Shown piece after piece: positions 55,454 to 64,000 of a stretch of DNA of 64,000 bases; position 1 is the first letter of the stretch; each line of letters begins with the position of its first letter. A program made the translations under genes and the position numbers. The stretch is from Adiantum capillus-veneris (taxonomy: Eukaryota; Streptophyta; Polypodiopsida; Polypodiales; Pteridaceae), in NCBI GenBank assembly GCA_014529385.2, contig CM043953.1:98458842-98522841 (forward strand), given 5' to 3'. The notes beneath the pieces are model-generated. The model made no database searches. It saw only the letters and a program-made list of their open reading frames with translations, and had not been told where the DNA came from.

Positions 55454-58140
55454 AAGTTTAGAAAGGTTGTTTTGGTAACACTCTCTTGTCATCGATATAC
55501 ATGCACTCCATGAAAATCGGTTCAATATTAAGACTATCAGGATATACTTGTGCTAAACAGTCAACAAAGATGGAATTATTCAAACTAAACACATCATCCA
55601 TATACCTGTAGGTATGTTGAAAAAGTGTTAGATCAATAGTGTTGGCCGTCGTTTCTAACTATTTGAGAATCCATCGATACTCAAAAAAAGCTAAGTAAAG
55701 ATTGCACATGACTGGTGAACAGGAGAATCCCATAGGGATACGATGGATTTGCTGATAGCATTGATTGCCTAGCTAAACAAAGAAATTTTTAAGTAGCCAT
55801 TCAATAAGATCAATTAGATTACAAAGATCATAATGGATCGGTGGTCGTTTGTTTTTGTTTATGACCCATCTAAAACTTCTTGCTAATGAAATGGCATGAT
55901 ATCCCATTCATTCCTCCTTCCAAACACCCATTTACTAATATGTTCAAGGACAAAGAAAAGCTCAAAAGGCTCAAAAAGTGAGATGTTTTCATAGCACTGA
56001 GTGATATCTGTTGAAAACATGGAAAAAATGCAATGTGGAAGATTAATGAACACTTTAGTTACGTTATTTACGAGCCAAAAGTTAATGACCTTAAGGCCAG
56101 TGAAAGCGTTCACCGTTGTGAATTTTTCATCACAAATAGTATTGAAGTCAGTGAGGATTAGATTAAGGTAGGAGGTAATAACACTTGTGGCGTGTAACAT
56201 AGTACAATTAGAGGCATTTGAAATCCTGTGCTTGTGACTCTTATAGGTCGGAAAAAGTATGGGAATTTTAGAAGTTTGAGTTTCCAGTCTAAAATGACCT
56301 AGTGAAGAGTCAAGGTATTGAATAGCTTCCTCAGGGTTCATTTTTGACAGCAAAAATTCTGGTCCCTTTAATCTGGTCTCAGCTGCCACCTTGGCCAAGT
56401 GTTTGCATATGATAGTGGGTATATGCATGGCTTTGTCAAGCCCGACCACAAACCAATCTTGTTTTAGTTTATTTAACAGGGAAGAAAGCATAGGAGAAAG
56501 CTATATTGTTTCCTAGCTTAAACATGTAGGTGGGATAGATCCAATGCATGTTTGGAAATGAGAGAAGAGTGAATCAAAAAGTCTAGCATGTTGTAGACTG
56601 TCTAGATCCATTAGCTTGGCTATGTCAGCCAACCAATTAAGTAGTGCGGCAAAAGCCAAGTGTGGGTTTAGTGGTTGAAGTGGGATATGATGCAGACCCT
56701 TCCCGAGTAGGTCTTTGATTTCTTTCAAACTTATTAAAGAAAGATCAGTAGTGCATGTGTATTTTCCAAACTCCTTGTATTCAGTACAATAGTTTTTAAA
56801 GAGAGAGCACTTACAAGCTGGTTTCTTTACAGAAGTGTGAAATTTGGTTGAATACACCAAATTCTTCAAAGGAGGGTCAAAAGTCCAACCGAATGTTAAT
56901 TCATTCAATTTGTCACTGTTCCCAAACGCTTGTTGAAAAGCATATTGAATCATAAATTTTGGTGCAAATAAATCAAAGATACGATTTGTGAAGTGGCAAT
57001 GAACAATCTGTTTCCTTTGCTTATCATCCTTGAACAGAAACAACTTCCCAAAAACAATCCGATTGATCTAAAAAGCAATACAATCAAGAGTTAAACATTT
57101 TCTTGATATGGAGATTCTTTCCTTTCCCTCTTACATAACTTCTAGATTTACCATGTCCTTCAGAGGACCCAAGTGTAGAGGAAGGAGACAAAAAGAAAGT
57201 GATGGAATGTGAAGCAGAACTAGCCAGAAGGGATCTTTTAAGAGTAGGGATTTCCTCTATATCAACTGAAGGTTTGAGCAGGGACAAAATATGTTTGATT
57301 CCCTTAGAAGCACTAAGATTGGAGAGCAAATGGCTAGGTGCATCCAGTTTCAGTTCTTTTAGAATCTCATACATAAAATTCCTAAAATGCAAATACGCGA
57401 TCTGGGCTCGCACAGCTTCCTTAGCTTTATTCCCAAGCCAAGAACAAATTCTAGGGAGGAAATGCTCCTCTTATGTGATGGAAAAAGTCCCTCAAGATGA
57501 TTGAGGAGGAACCAGATAGCATGATCAAACGTTACTTTCACAATCAGCTTTTGCATCCAAAGCTTTGCAGGCACACTTGATGTAAGGTCGGCAAATGTTC
57601 CAAATAGACTCCGAATAGAACTCACTGCTTTGTTTGGAAAAAGTCATTGTCCCCTTAGTTCTAACATAAATGCCATATAGGATCGGGCACTTCCTAGAAT
57701 CCAAGAAGTGCATGCTAAAGGTGCTTTTATGACATCTCCTTTGTCCAAGAATTGAACCCCTTTGAGGATTTCTAGACAACAATCTTCACTTGTGGAGGCT
57801 GGAAGGTCTGCAAGGTATACCCAAGTCTCAAAGGAAATGGGTGCAACAATGGATTTATTCTGAAGCTCCCAAAGCTATTGGTCAAGCTTGATTCCCTCAA
57901 TAGCAATCTGCCTAGGTGGGAGGAAGGGAAAACATTTGGAGACCTTAGGAACCATATCGAGTAGAGAGGTCTCACTCGACGAGCTAAGTCCTTTTTGAAA
58001 GCTTTTTACCGCTTCCAAAGCCACATAATCCCTACAAAAGAGGCCTTTTGTGGCCTTAGCAGGATCAAACAATTTAGTGGTAGCAAAACAAGAGGTAAGG
58101 CCACAAAACTTCCTAGTGAAGGTGGACAGATCTGCTCCCT
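55454..58140 (-). pseudogene. Penelope-like reverse transcriptase pseudogene, N-terminal and palm part
   Basis: Read on the minus strand from about 58100. The ORFs 57084-57413, 56513-57043 and 55883-56491 are successive pieces. Features: cysteine-containing segment CKCSLFKNYC followed by TCTTDLSLISLKEIKDLLGKG; PTYKSHKHRISNASN (fingers); MFSTDITQCYENISL (motif A with Asp); IPMGFSCSPVM (about 55700-55735); RYMDDVF, the catalytic YMDD, at about 55587-55607. Several stops and shifts separate the pieces (for example TAG near 55655). The protein breaks off at the transposon and resumes at 45672. No endonuclease domain is seen. I assign it to Penelope-like elements with moderate doubt; another non-LTR class is possible. 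Confidence 0.7.
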
Positions 58141-58659
58141 TGGCTGAAAACTATAGCAGATCTCATTTATGACTCATTTCTATAGCAAAAAGGTTGGAAG
58201 CCAGCTTTTGAAGGTGAAGAAGTCCTTCCTTTCCATCAACATCCAGATTGGAGAGGACAAGTAACTAGTTGTTGAATGTTAATAAATTCATGATATAATC
58301 ATGGGCATCTGTAACCTTTGAGTATTGGTTTAGGAGTGAAATGGCCATGGGATCCTGAATGAGTTTAATCACGAGGAGGGATGTTGAGAAGAAGGGCAGG
58401 GTGGAAAGGTCAAGTGCGGCACAGATAGTGACAATCTGAAGCCAAAAATAAAATTAAAAGAGTATAATAAAAATATAAAAGAGGAGTTGGTAGGTATTCC
58501 ATATTAAAACCAACCAAGACAAAGGTCATAATGGTTGTGTGGGATACCCCCTATCCTAGAAGATATGGTTGCAAGCCATACCTTCTAGGTATAGAAATAT
58601 TATAGACTAGGTCTTGGTGTCCTAGGTCTAAACTGGACCAAAGAGCACCCATGTGCTTA
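58141..58659. other. Unassigned region
   Basis: Between the RT N-terminus and repeat Y. May hold 5' coding exons of the RT element; I see no clear ORF. Confidence 0.4.
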
Positions 58660-60336
58660 TGGAGAGAGAGTTCTCATTATTAACAATATACATTAACACA
58701 TGAGATGAAAATACAAAGACCTTTGAATACAATTGTAGTACCAAATCATGTATTCATTGGATAGATGTCTAAAACATACATCCGCATTTACATCCAAAAC
58801 TAAGTAAAATGGTCCTGTATAGTGAGGCAGTTAAATGTACAGCACTTCTTCTTTTCAATCAGCAACCAAGGAGAGAGTACCCTTACTTGCATCCACAATA
58901 AGAAAACAACCAAGCGATTAGCTTTTAAACATCATTACAGGTAACTGGGGTGACTCTAATTGTCATCCATGTCACCTAGGCAATAGAAAGAAAAGGAAAA
59001 AAGATGTTGCTATAAGAATTTGAGATGTGTAAAAACTTTTGATATTATTTCCCTCATTGATCATGAGTTTCTTGACAAACCAAGTAAATTGAAACCCTTT
59101 GTTAAGTAAGAAAAACCAGCAAGCTATTTGGGCCAGTATTTTTGATGCAACTTCCATAATGCCATGACAAAAAACCTGTATACCAATGCCATCAATAGCC
59201 CAAATTAATCCGACCTAAGCATCATGTCCAAGCAATTGCAGTCGTGATCAATTGCCTTTTTAGAAGTCATATACAAACCAAAAGCTCATGATTTTCAAAT
59301 AGATATAAAGTAAGAAGTGTTAGCAAAACACTGTATAAAAGTGTAATAGAAACCAATAGTCAATAAGAACCCTTGGAGCAGCAAGCTTTGCCCAACAGTA
59401 GGCTACCAAAATCCAATAAATCCACTGAGCCAGAAGTTTGAAATTCATCAGAAGGCCAAGTAGGCTGATGAATCATCAAGAAATCGACCATCAACAAGAA
59501 AGGACTGTAATCATCTTACCACACTATGGAAACCTTTTAGAGCCTTCAAGTGATGTAGCTGTAGATAGCAATAACCTGTCTCCGACTACCAATAGCCTAC
59601 AAAAATTGGGAGATGGTCTATGCCATCAAGCTTGTTTCGTTTTGCTTCCCGGATGTAGGATGGGAGCAGCTCAAACACAACAAGCCTTGTACTATCCAAA
59701 TAACTTCCCATGAGCTTAGCCAGTTGTCCCTTATCAAGACCACAAATAGTATTAGCCATTACGGTGGTCAGCAACCAGTGGCCAGAAAAAAGTTTCTTAA
59801 AGTGAGAGAGCTCTCAATCCCGAACCAGAGAGCTATCCCTTGGAGCCAAAAAAGCCTTGCTCTGGCGTGCAATATCTTGTATAAGAGTTGAATACAATCT
59901 AATTCAAATGATGCAGAACGTAGAGCTATGTAAAGGTCTAGAGACAACCTAGATCCCATCTTAACAAAATAAATCATAGTAGGTAAAATTAGACAAAAAA
60001 ACCCCCAAAATATAGAAATGTAGATAGCAGCCAGTATGTTAGGCTTTCGTTATCAAAAATACAAATCTCATTCAGCTGATTCTAGAACAACATCATGTTC
60101 AGTCTGAAAGAGGTAGATATGAATGAGGCAAGCTCATCACAATCCAAGCCCCAATGCCCAGTCCAAACCAGTAGCAACCAATATCTTCATCAAACTTCAG
60201 CTAGATTATTGGGATACAAGCTTCTCCAACCTTTTCACATCAGACAAAAGAGTTAGGTCACATCCCTAAAGCATCCATGCAGTGTTACACAAGAAAAACA
60301 CCAGATCAATACCAACAGAGGTCCAAGCAAGCAGTA
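58660..60336 (-). repeat. Repeat Y, second minus-strand copy
   Basis: Matches 38288-39250 but holds about 750 bp more (58990-59735), so here the segment is complete. It is cut at 60336, where element G begins. With the copy at 38288-45078 it flanks the RT in direct orientation. Its left edge abuts a short GAGAGAGAG, like the other copy. Confidence 0.8.
59586..59774 (-). other. Exon-like ORF in repeat Y
   Basis: A 62-codon frame (ANTICGLDKGQLAKLMGSYL, then VVFELLPSYIREAKRNKLDG) followed by a GTAGGC donor-like site. It reads like real protein but I recognise no family. The other Y copies lack this part. Confidence 0.4.
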
Positions 60337-61954
60337 GCATTTTCATTAGCCATGGTCTTCCTAGGATAAATGGGTAACCATTTCCCTTGGTAGACATGAC
60401 ATAGAAATCCACTGCCTTCTTAATGCCAAAGGCCTCCACAAAAACATTTTTACAAATGCCTACGCACCTAGCCTTGCTATTGTTTGCCATCTTGACCCTA
60501 ATTTCAGGTGTCTCATGGATGTGCATGCCTAGTTTTTGCATGAGTCCCTCTGTCATGATGCAAATTTGTGCACCCCCATCCACTAGACCTTTCCTAACCA
60601 ATCTTCCTTTGATGTAACAGTCTAGCACCGGTGTAATGTCCTCATTCATTTCAGCTTGTGCAATTTTTACAACAGGCACACTCTCTTTTACCTTTCTCCT
60701 AGTGCTAACTGCCCTTGTTAAATCCCTCCTAACTTGTGGACATAATGCAAGAAATTGAGGCCATGAAATATCAGGACCCTTACCTCTCATGTCTTCCAAC
60801 AAGTTGTACGGAGCCATACCATGTCCAAGAGGGAAGTCTTGGAGGTTGATACGATGTCGAGTCCTCTTGGTTTCCTTGGTTCCCTTTGCCTTCTTGCCTT
60901 GTCCATGGTCACTCTGTGATGTGACTCCTTCTTTCTCTTTACCTTTTCCTCGGCCACGCTTAATTCCATTGGCTTCCATGCCAACCTCATTTGAATTTGT
61001 CACCTCTACCACATGCACATTTGGATCTGGCAAAGGTGGAACTCCTTCTACCCCGTGTGGAGGTGGTCTTGGTCCATTTGGCCTTTGTAGAAGCCTTGGT
61101 TGTTGACCAGTTCCTTCACCTGCATTCATCACTGGGTAATTCAAGTTAGGCCTCCCTGGCTCCCCACGGGGCCAAGGACAATTATACATCCCATGTCCAG
61201 ACTCTCCGCAATTCCAACATTGCAAGACTCTCCTAGGTCGTGGATCTCGCTCTTCAGACTTCTTTGCTTGTCCCTTTGGACCTACAGCTTGTGCAAGGTG
61301 AATTGACAGGCTGCTTAAAGATTCGTTTAACTTCTCAATTACCTCCGCCGTTACCTCAGGAAGCTCCCTCGATGTTGATGCTTGTGACTTACCTTTGGGT
61401 CTAAGACCTTCTATTGGAACCTCTACCCTTAAGCACTTGAGTTTCCTATACTTCTCAGCAGCCCTAGTTTCAGCTGCATCAAAAGTAGCGGGTGCACCCG
61501 CCTCAACTTTTACCTTAAGGTCAGGAAAGAGTCCGGCTATGAACCTCTCCTTCTTTAAAAATTCTGCACCATCACCAGGGTTAGTAACATTTCGTATCCA
61601 TAGAGCCCAAAGACGTAGAAACTCTTGCTTGTACAAGTAGTAGTCATCTAAGTCTTTTTGCTTATGAGAAACAATGTCTTGCCATAGTTTTTGAGTGTTT
61701 TGGGGATCAAAGAAGTATCTCTTAAAACGATTCAAAACTTCTGTGTAATTCCCCTTAACTTCCTCAGGCAAAGAGTCAAACCAAGTACTAGCATCTTTCC
61801 TAAGGACCACCTCAAACATTTCTACACGTTCTTGATCGGTTACTATCCTCTTGATACGGCAAGACATCTTGAAATTTGCTAAAAATAATTCTGCATCCTC
61901 TCCAGGCTCTCCAAAGAAAAGAGGATATCCAGACATTTGGCGTTGGCTCTCCAT
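60337..61954 (-). CDS. Tat-like gypsy Gag and protease (3'-truncated)
   Basis: Starts MESQRQMSGYPLFF at 61954. Retrotransposon gag domain about residues 15-180 (FEVVLRKDASTWFDSLPEEV); zinc knuckle CWNCGESGHGMYNC at about 246-259; basic KRGRGKGKEKE region; protease at about 455-540 with LVDGGAQICIMTEGL, Gly replacing the Thr/Ser of the D-T/S-G site as in family A, and ILGRPWLMK. The genuine sequence stops at about 60337, and the last residues of the open frame come from repeat Y. With its LTR identical in type to that of B, it is the missing 5' half of that family. Confidence 0.88.
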
Positions 61955-62003
61955 TATTATGAAAGATTACAATACGAGTTACAATAAGGGATACAATAGA
62001 GAT

Positions 62004-62462
62004 CTAGAACCACTCGCCTGCAAATGAAGAAGTGAGAAAATACCACTCTAGGTTTTCTTCTTCAGCTATCCAAGCTTCAATAAGGTCTCGATTTGTTTGA
62101 TCAAAACAAAAGGGTAGACTATTGATGAGCTCTAAGAAGGGTTGAAATTCTTCAAAGCTAAGGCGATAAACAGAAATCTCTAGAACTTCATTTTCTGGAT
62201 CCAAAAGAGCAACCACGTCCCAAGTGATAAATTGCACTTGCTCTACAATTCCCAATGCACAAGCGGTTTGTATAAAAACTAGATCTTCATGCTCGTCGAA
62301 GGCCGTGAGAAAGTAGCAATTGACTAGGAGCTCCTTTCCTTCGAGTTCCACACAGTCGGAGTGAGGCAACCTTCTCACAATTTCATAAAGAACATCCTCA
62401 TCAAGTCCAATCAAGTTTGCAAGATTTAAAGACTCCACTTGTGCTACAAAATTCCTGGACAA
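62004..62462 (-). CDS. Leader ORF B2 of the Tat-like element, unknown
   Basis: 152 residues between LTR and gag on the coding strand. Shares with the next ORF (62509-63063) the pattern EIVRRLPH, FIQTACALGIVEQVQF, YRLSFEEFQPFLELINSLPF, so the two are duplicates. The N-terminal part loosely recalls an F-box (LxxD..EIV.RLP), but this is only a resemblance. A GTCCAG acceptor-like site lies at its start. Confidence 0.6.
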   Translation of the reverse strand: MSRNFVAQVESLNLANLIGLDEDVLYEIVRRLPHSDCVELEGKELLVNCYFLTAFDEHEDLVFIQTACALGIVEQVQFITWDVVALLDPENEVLEISVYRLSFEEFQPFLELINSLPFCFDQTNRDLIEAWIAEEENLEWYFLTSSFAGEWF

Positions 62463-62508
62463 AAACTCCTTAGGATTATGGTTAAATCATTCAAAAGCAT
62501 AAAGAGAT

Positions 62509-63063
62509 TTACAATGTCTCTATGAACAAAGTGTCATAGAAAGTAGAGAAGGATGAGAATTTATACAAATTTGCAATCTTCTCTATGCTCTCTTTATTAA
62601 GACAAGCTCTGAATAGCTCCCTATCTCCTTTGTTGAAAGCGAAAGGAAGACTATTAATAAGACGCAAATGAGGGAAAAATTCACCAAATGTGAGTCTATG
62701 AAGCATGAACTCTGGCCGCAAGTTTCCTGAAGAGTCTTCCTCAATGGTGAAATGCACTCGCCAAACGCCAAATTTCACTCTATTTACCAATCTTAGGGCA
62801 CACACTAGTTGGATGAATGCGCGGTCTTCCTTAGTGCCCAACAACAAGAGGAAAATGGAATCAACGCGTAGGACCTTCTGTCTTAACTTCACCACCCTCT
62901 TGTTATGAGGGAGACGCCTTACTACTTGCTCCTGCAACTCAATTGGTAATAGAGCTAGATCTCTAAGGATTGAACTTTCACTGCACACACATTCCCAGTT
63001 AGAACAAATGATCGTTTTTTTGTTTCTTGTAACAACTTGGACAAAGAAAAAACAAACATACAC
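62509..63063 (-). CDS. Leader ORF B1 of the Tat-like element, unknown
   Basis: Up to 184 residues; the first 30 may be non-coding, since the TGTGTGCAG site near 62985 looks like an intron acceptor. Shared blocks with B2: QVVRRLPH, FIQLVCALRLVNRVKF, HRLTFGEFFPHLRLINSLPF. No known domain beyond the weak F-box-like pattern. Confidence 0.6.
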   Translation of the reverse strand: MYVCFFFVQVVTRNKKTIICSNWECVCSESSILRDLALLPIELQEQVVRRLPHNKRVVKLRQKVLRVDSIFLLLLGTKEDRAFIQLVCALRLVNRVKFGVWRVHFTIEEDSSGNLRPEFMLHRLTFGEFFPHLRLINSLPFAFNKGDRELFRACLNKESIEKIANLYKFSSFSTFYDTLFIETL

Positions 63064-63089
63064 ACTACTTTGCCGGGCTGCACTTCATT

Positions 63090-63308
63090 TTAAAATAAAA
63101 TGAACACATGTACATCAAAAGAAGTGTGGTAGTTGATGAGAGGTAGAATGACAGGGTTTGGTGATGCAAGAATTTCTCCTGCTCTTTGGGCACCAAACAT
63201 GAACACCATTCGTTGTTGAAAATGGATCTTTCTACTAATTGCAACGTTTATTCTAATGTGTGGAGTAAAATGAAAGGGAAAAACCTCTATTCTTGGGCCA
63301 TTATCCAT
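63090..63308 (-). CDS. Leader ORF A2' of the Tat-like element, unknown
   Basis: 72 residues, related to the next ORF: shared KIHFQ, GEILASPNPVILPLI, S-x-DVHVFILF. Small, hydrophobic at the C-terminus. Confidence 0.5.
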   Translation of the reverse strand: MDNGPRIEVFPFHFTPHIRINVAISRKIHFQQRMVFMFGAQRAGEILASPNPVILPLINYHTSFDVHVFILF

Positions 63309-63329
63309 GGCCTATGCATGTCCTAATGC

Positions 63330-63542
63330 TTAAAACAAAAAAAAAATATAGACGTCCAAACTAAGGTCGTACCTAATGAGAGGCAAAATAAAAGGATTTA
63401 CTGAAGCGTTTATCTCGGCCAACCTAAGAGGACCTAAAATTCTACGAATGACACGTTGAAATTGCAACTTAGTACTAACAATTATGTGTACCTTTTGCCT
63501 TGCAATGGGAATGAAGGGATCATACAAAGCTTCATGATTCAT
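63330..63542 (-). CDS. Leader ORF A1' of the Tat-like element, unknown
   Basis: 70 residues starting about 75 bp after the LTR. Shared blocks with 63090-63308: KLQFQ, AEINASVNPFILPLI, S-x-DVYIFFLF. The two small ORFs followed by the two larger ones give an A-A-B-B order of duplicated genes before gag. Confidence 0.5.
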   Translation of the reverse strand: MNHEALYDPFIPIARQKVHIIVSTKLQFQRVIRRILGPLRLAEINASVNPFILPLIRYDLSLDVYIFFLF

Positions 63543-63597
63543 GCAAACTACTTGACTATGCTAAAGGTTGATTCTACACAAAAATACACAAGCCGTT

Positions 63598-63615
63598 CCT
63601 CCGTGGGGGCACCAA
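63598..63615 (-). promoter_or_regulatory. Primer-binding-site-like sequence of the Tat-like element
   Basis: On the minus strand TTGGTGCCCCCACGG follows the LTR end within 2-3 bp. The TGG start fits a tRNA CCA end; I cannot name the tRNA. Confidence 0.5.
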
Positions 63616-63617
63616 TT

Positions 63618-64000
63618 TGAGGCGGTCCGGGGCGGGCAACAAGAAGAGTGGCCTCTAGACACCCTTCAAGGCTCCCGTGCTGCTCAATGGGGCTGGGGCA
63701 CAACACAACACAAACCAAAACAACAAACCCACCACCAAATCCCAACTACACAAGGGGCACCACCTAGTTTAAGAGCGAACTAGGACGCAAAAGAGGAGAA
63801 TCGTTAGAGCAACCAACAAACAAGCAAGGAATTACACTAACCCTAACACCAATGGAATACTCTCACACACTAAAACACGAGAGAGAGAGATAGAGAGAGA
63901 GAGAGATAGAGAGAGAGAGAGATAGTGCTCGGGCTGCTTTGAAACGTATCGGCGATGATCAAGCAAACACAACTATATATTTAAGAAAGAGAGAGAAAGG
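63618..64000 (-). repeat. 5' LTR of the Tat-like element (cut by window end)
   Basis: Matches 26188-26575 almost exactly, with about two substitutions and a GA-length difference. Only the inner 383 bp are in the window. Confidence 0.9.

Noticed and set aside
62004-63063. Firm F-box annotation of the leader ORFs
   Set aside because: Only a short VRRLPH-type resemblance; no clear F-box consensus.

Overview
This is nuclear DNA of a land plant made almost wholly of nested transposable elements; no ordinary host gene is recognised. The plant assignment rests on Ty3/gypsy elements of the Tat/Athila type (one with the extra archaeal-type RNase H of the plant Tat lineage), Ty1/copia elements with initiator-Met primer sites, a tRNA-Asp primer site, and short GT-AG introns. 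Long GA/CT, GT and poly-G tracts are very abundant. A Penelope-like reverse transcriptase and a DDE transposase type I associate more with non-angiosperm genomes hint at a gymnosperm, fern or lycophyte, but this is weak inference.

Layout. 1-6284: 3' half of gypsy family A copy 1 (A1). 6424-8760: microsatellites around a fragment of repeat Y. 8780-19166: gypsy A copy 2 (A2), PBS to 3' LTR. 19167-21181: microsatellite-rich repeat Z. 21182-26135: copia C1, almost complete. 26188-32627 (minus): 3' LTR and intact pol of Tat-like gypsy B. About 32630-37402: decayed copia C2. 37403-38290: Z fragment, microsatellites and a large foldback. 38288-45078 (minus): repeat Y, split at 40144-44349 by a young gag-only copia C3 with an ATTCC target duplication. 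45322-45672 and 55454-58140 (minus): one Penelope-like RT pseudogene, split by a 9.78-kb DNA transposon at 45673-55453. 58660-60336: second Y copy. 60337-64000 (minus): 5' half of a gypsy sharing B's LTR, with four small leader ORFs, gag and a truncated protease.

The most remarkable object is the DNA transposon at 45673-55453. It has about 31-bp terminal inverted repeats and an imperfect 9-bp target duplication, and carries four genes in two convergent pairs: a four-exon DDE-like transposase; a histone H3-like protein that starts with the exact H3 tail MARTKQTAR and ends in an H3 histone fold, separated by an acidic linker; and two unrecognised intron-containing genes on the other strand. Two matched hairpins lie between the converging genes. 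A transposon encoding its own H3 variant suggests interplay with host chromatin.

Other unusual features: family A has a second retropepsin-like DTGA domain after the integrase, W-x-P-K repeats and another conserved 3' ORF; the B-family 5' half carries two pairs of duplicated leader ORFs; C3 has kept a long gag ORF while losing integrase and most RT; and B has a degenerate first RNase H beside an intact second one.
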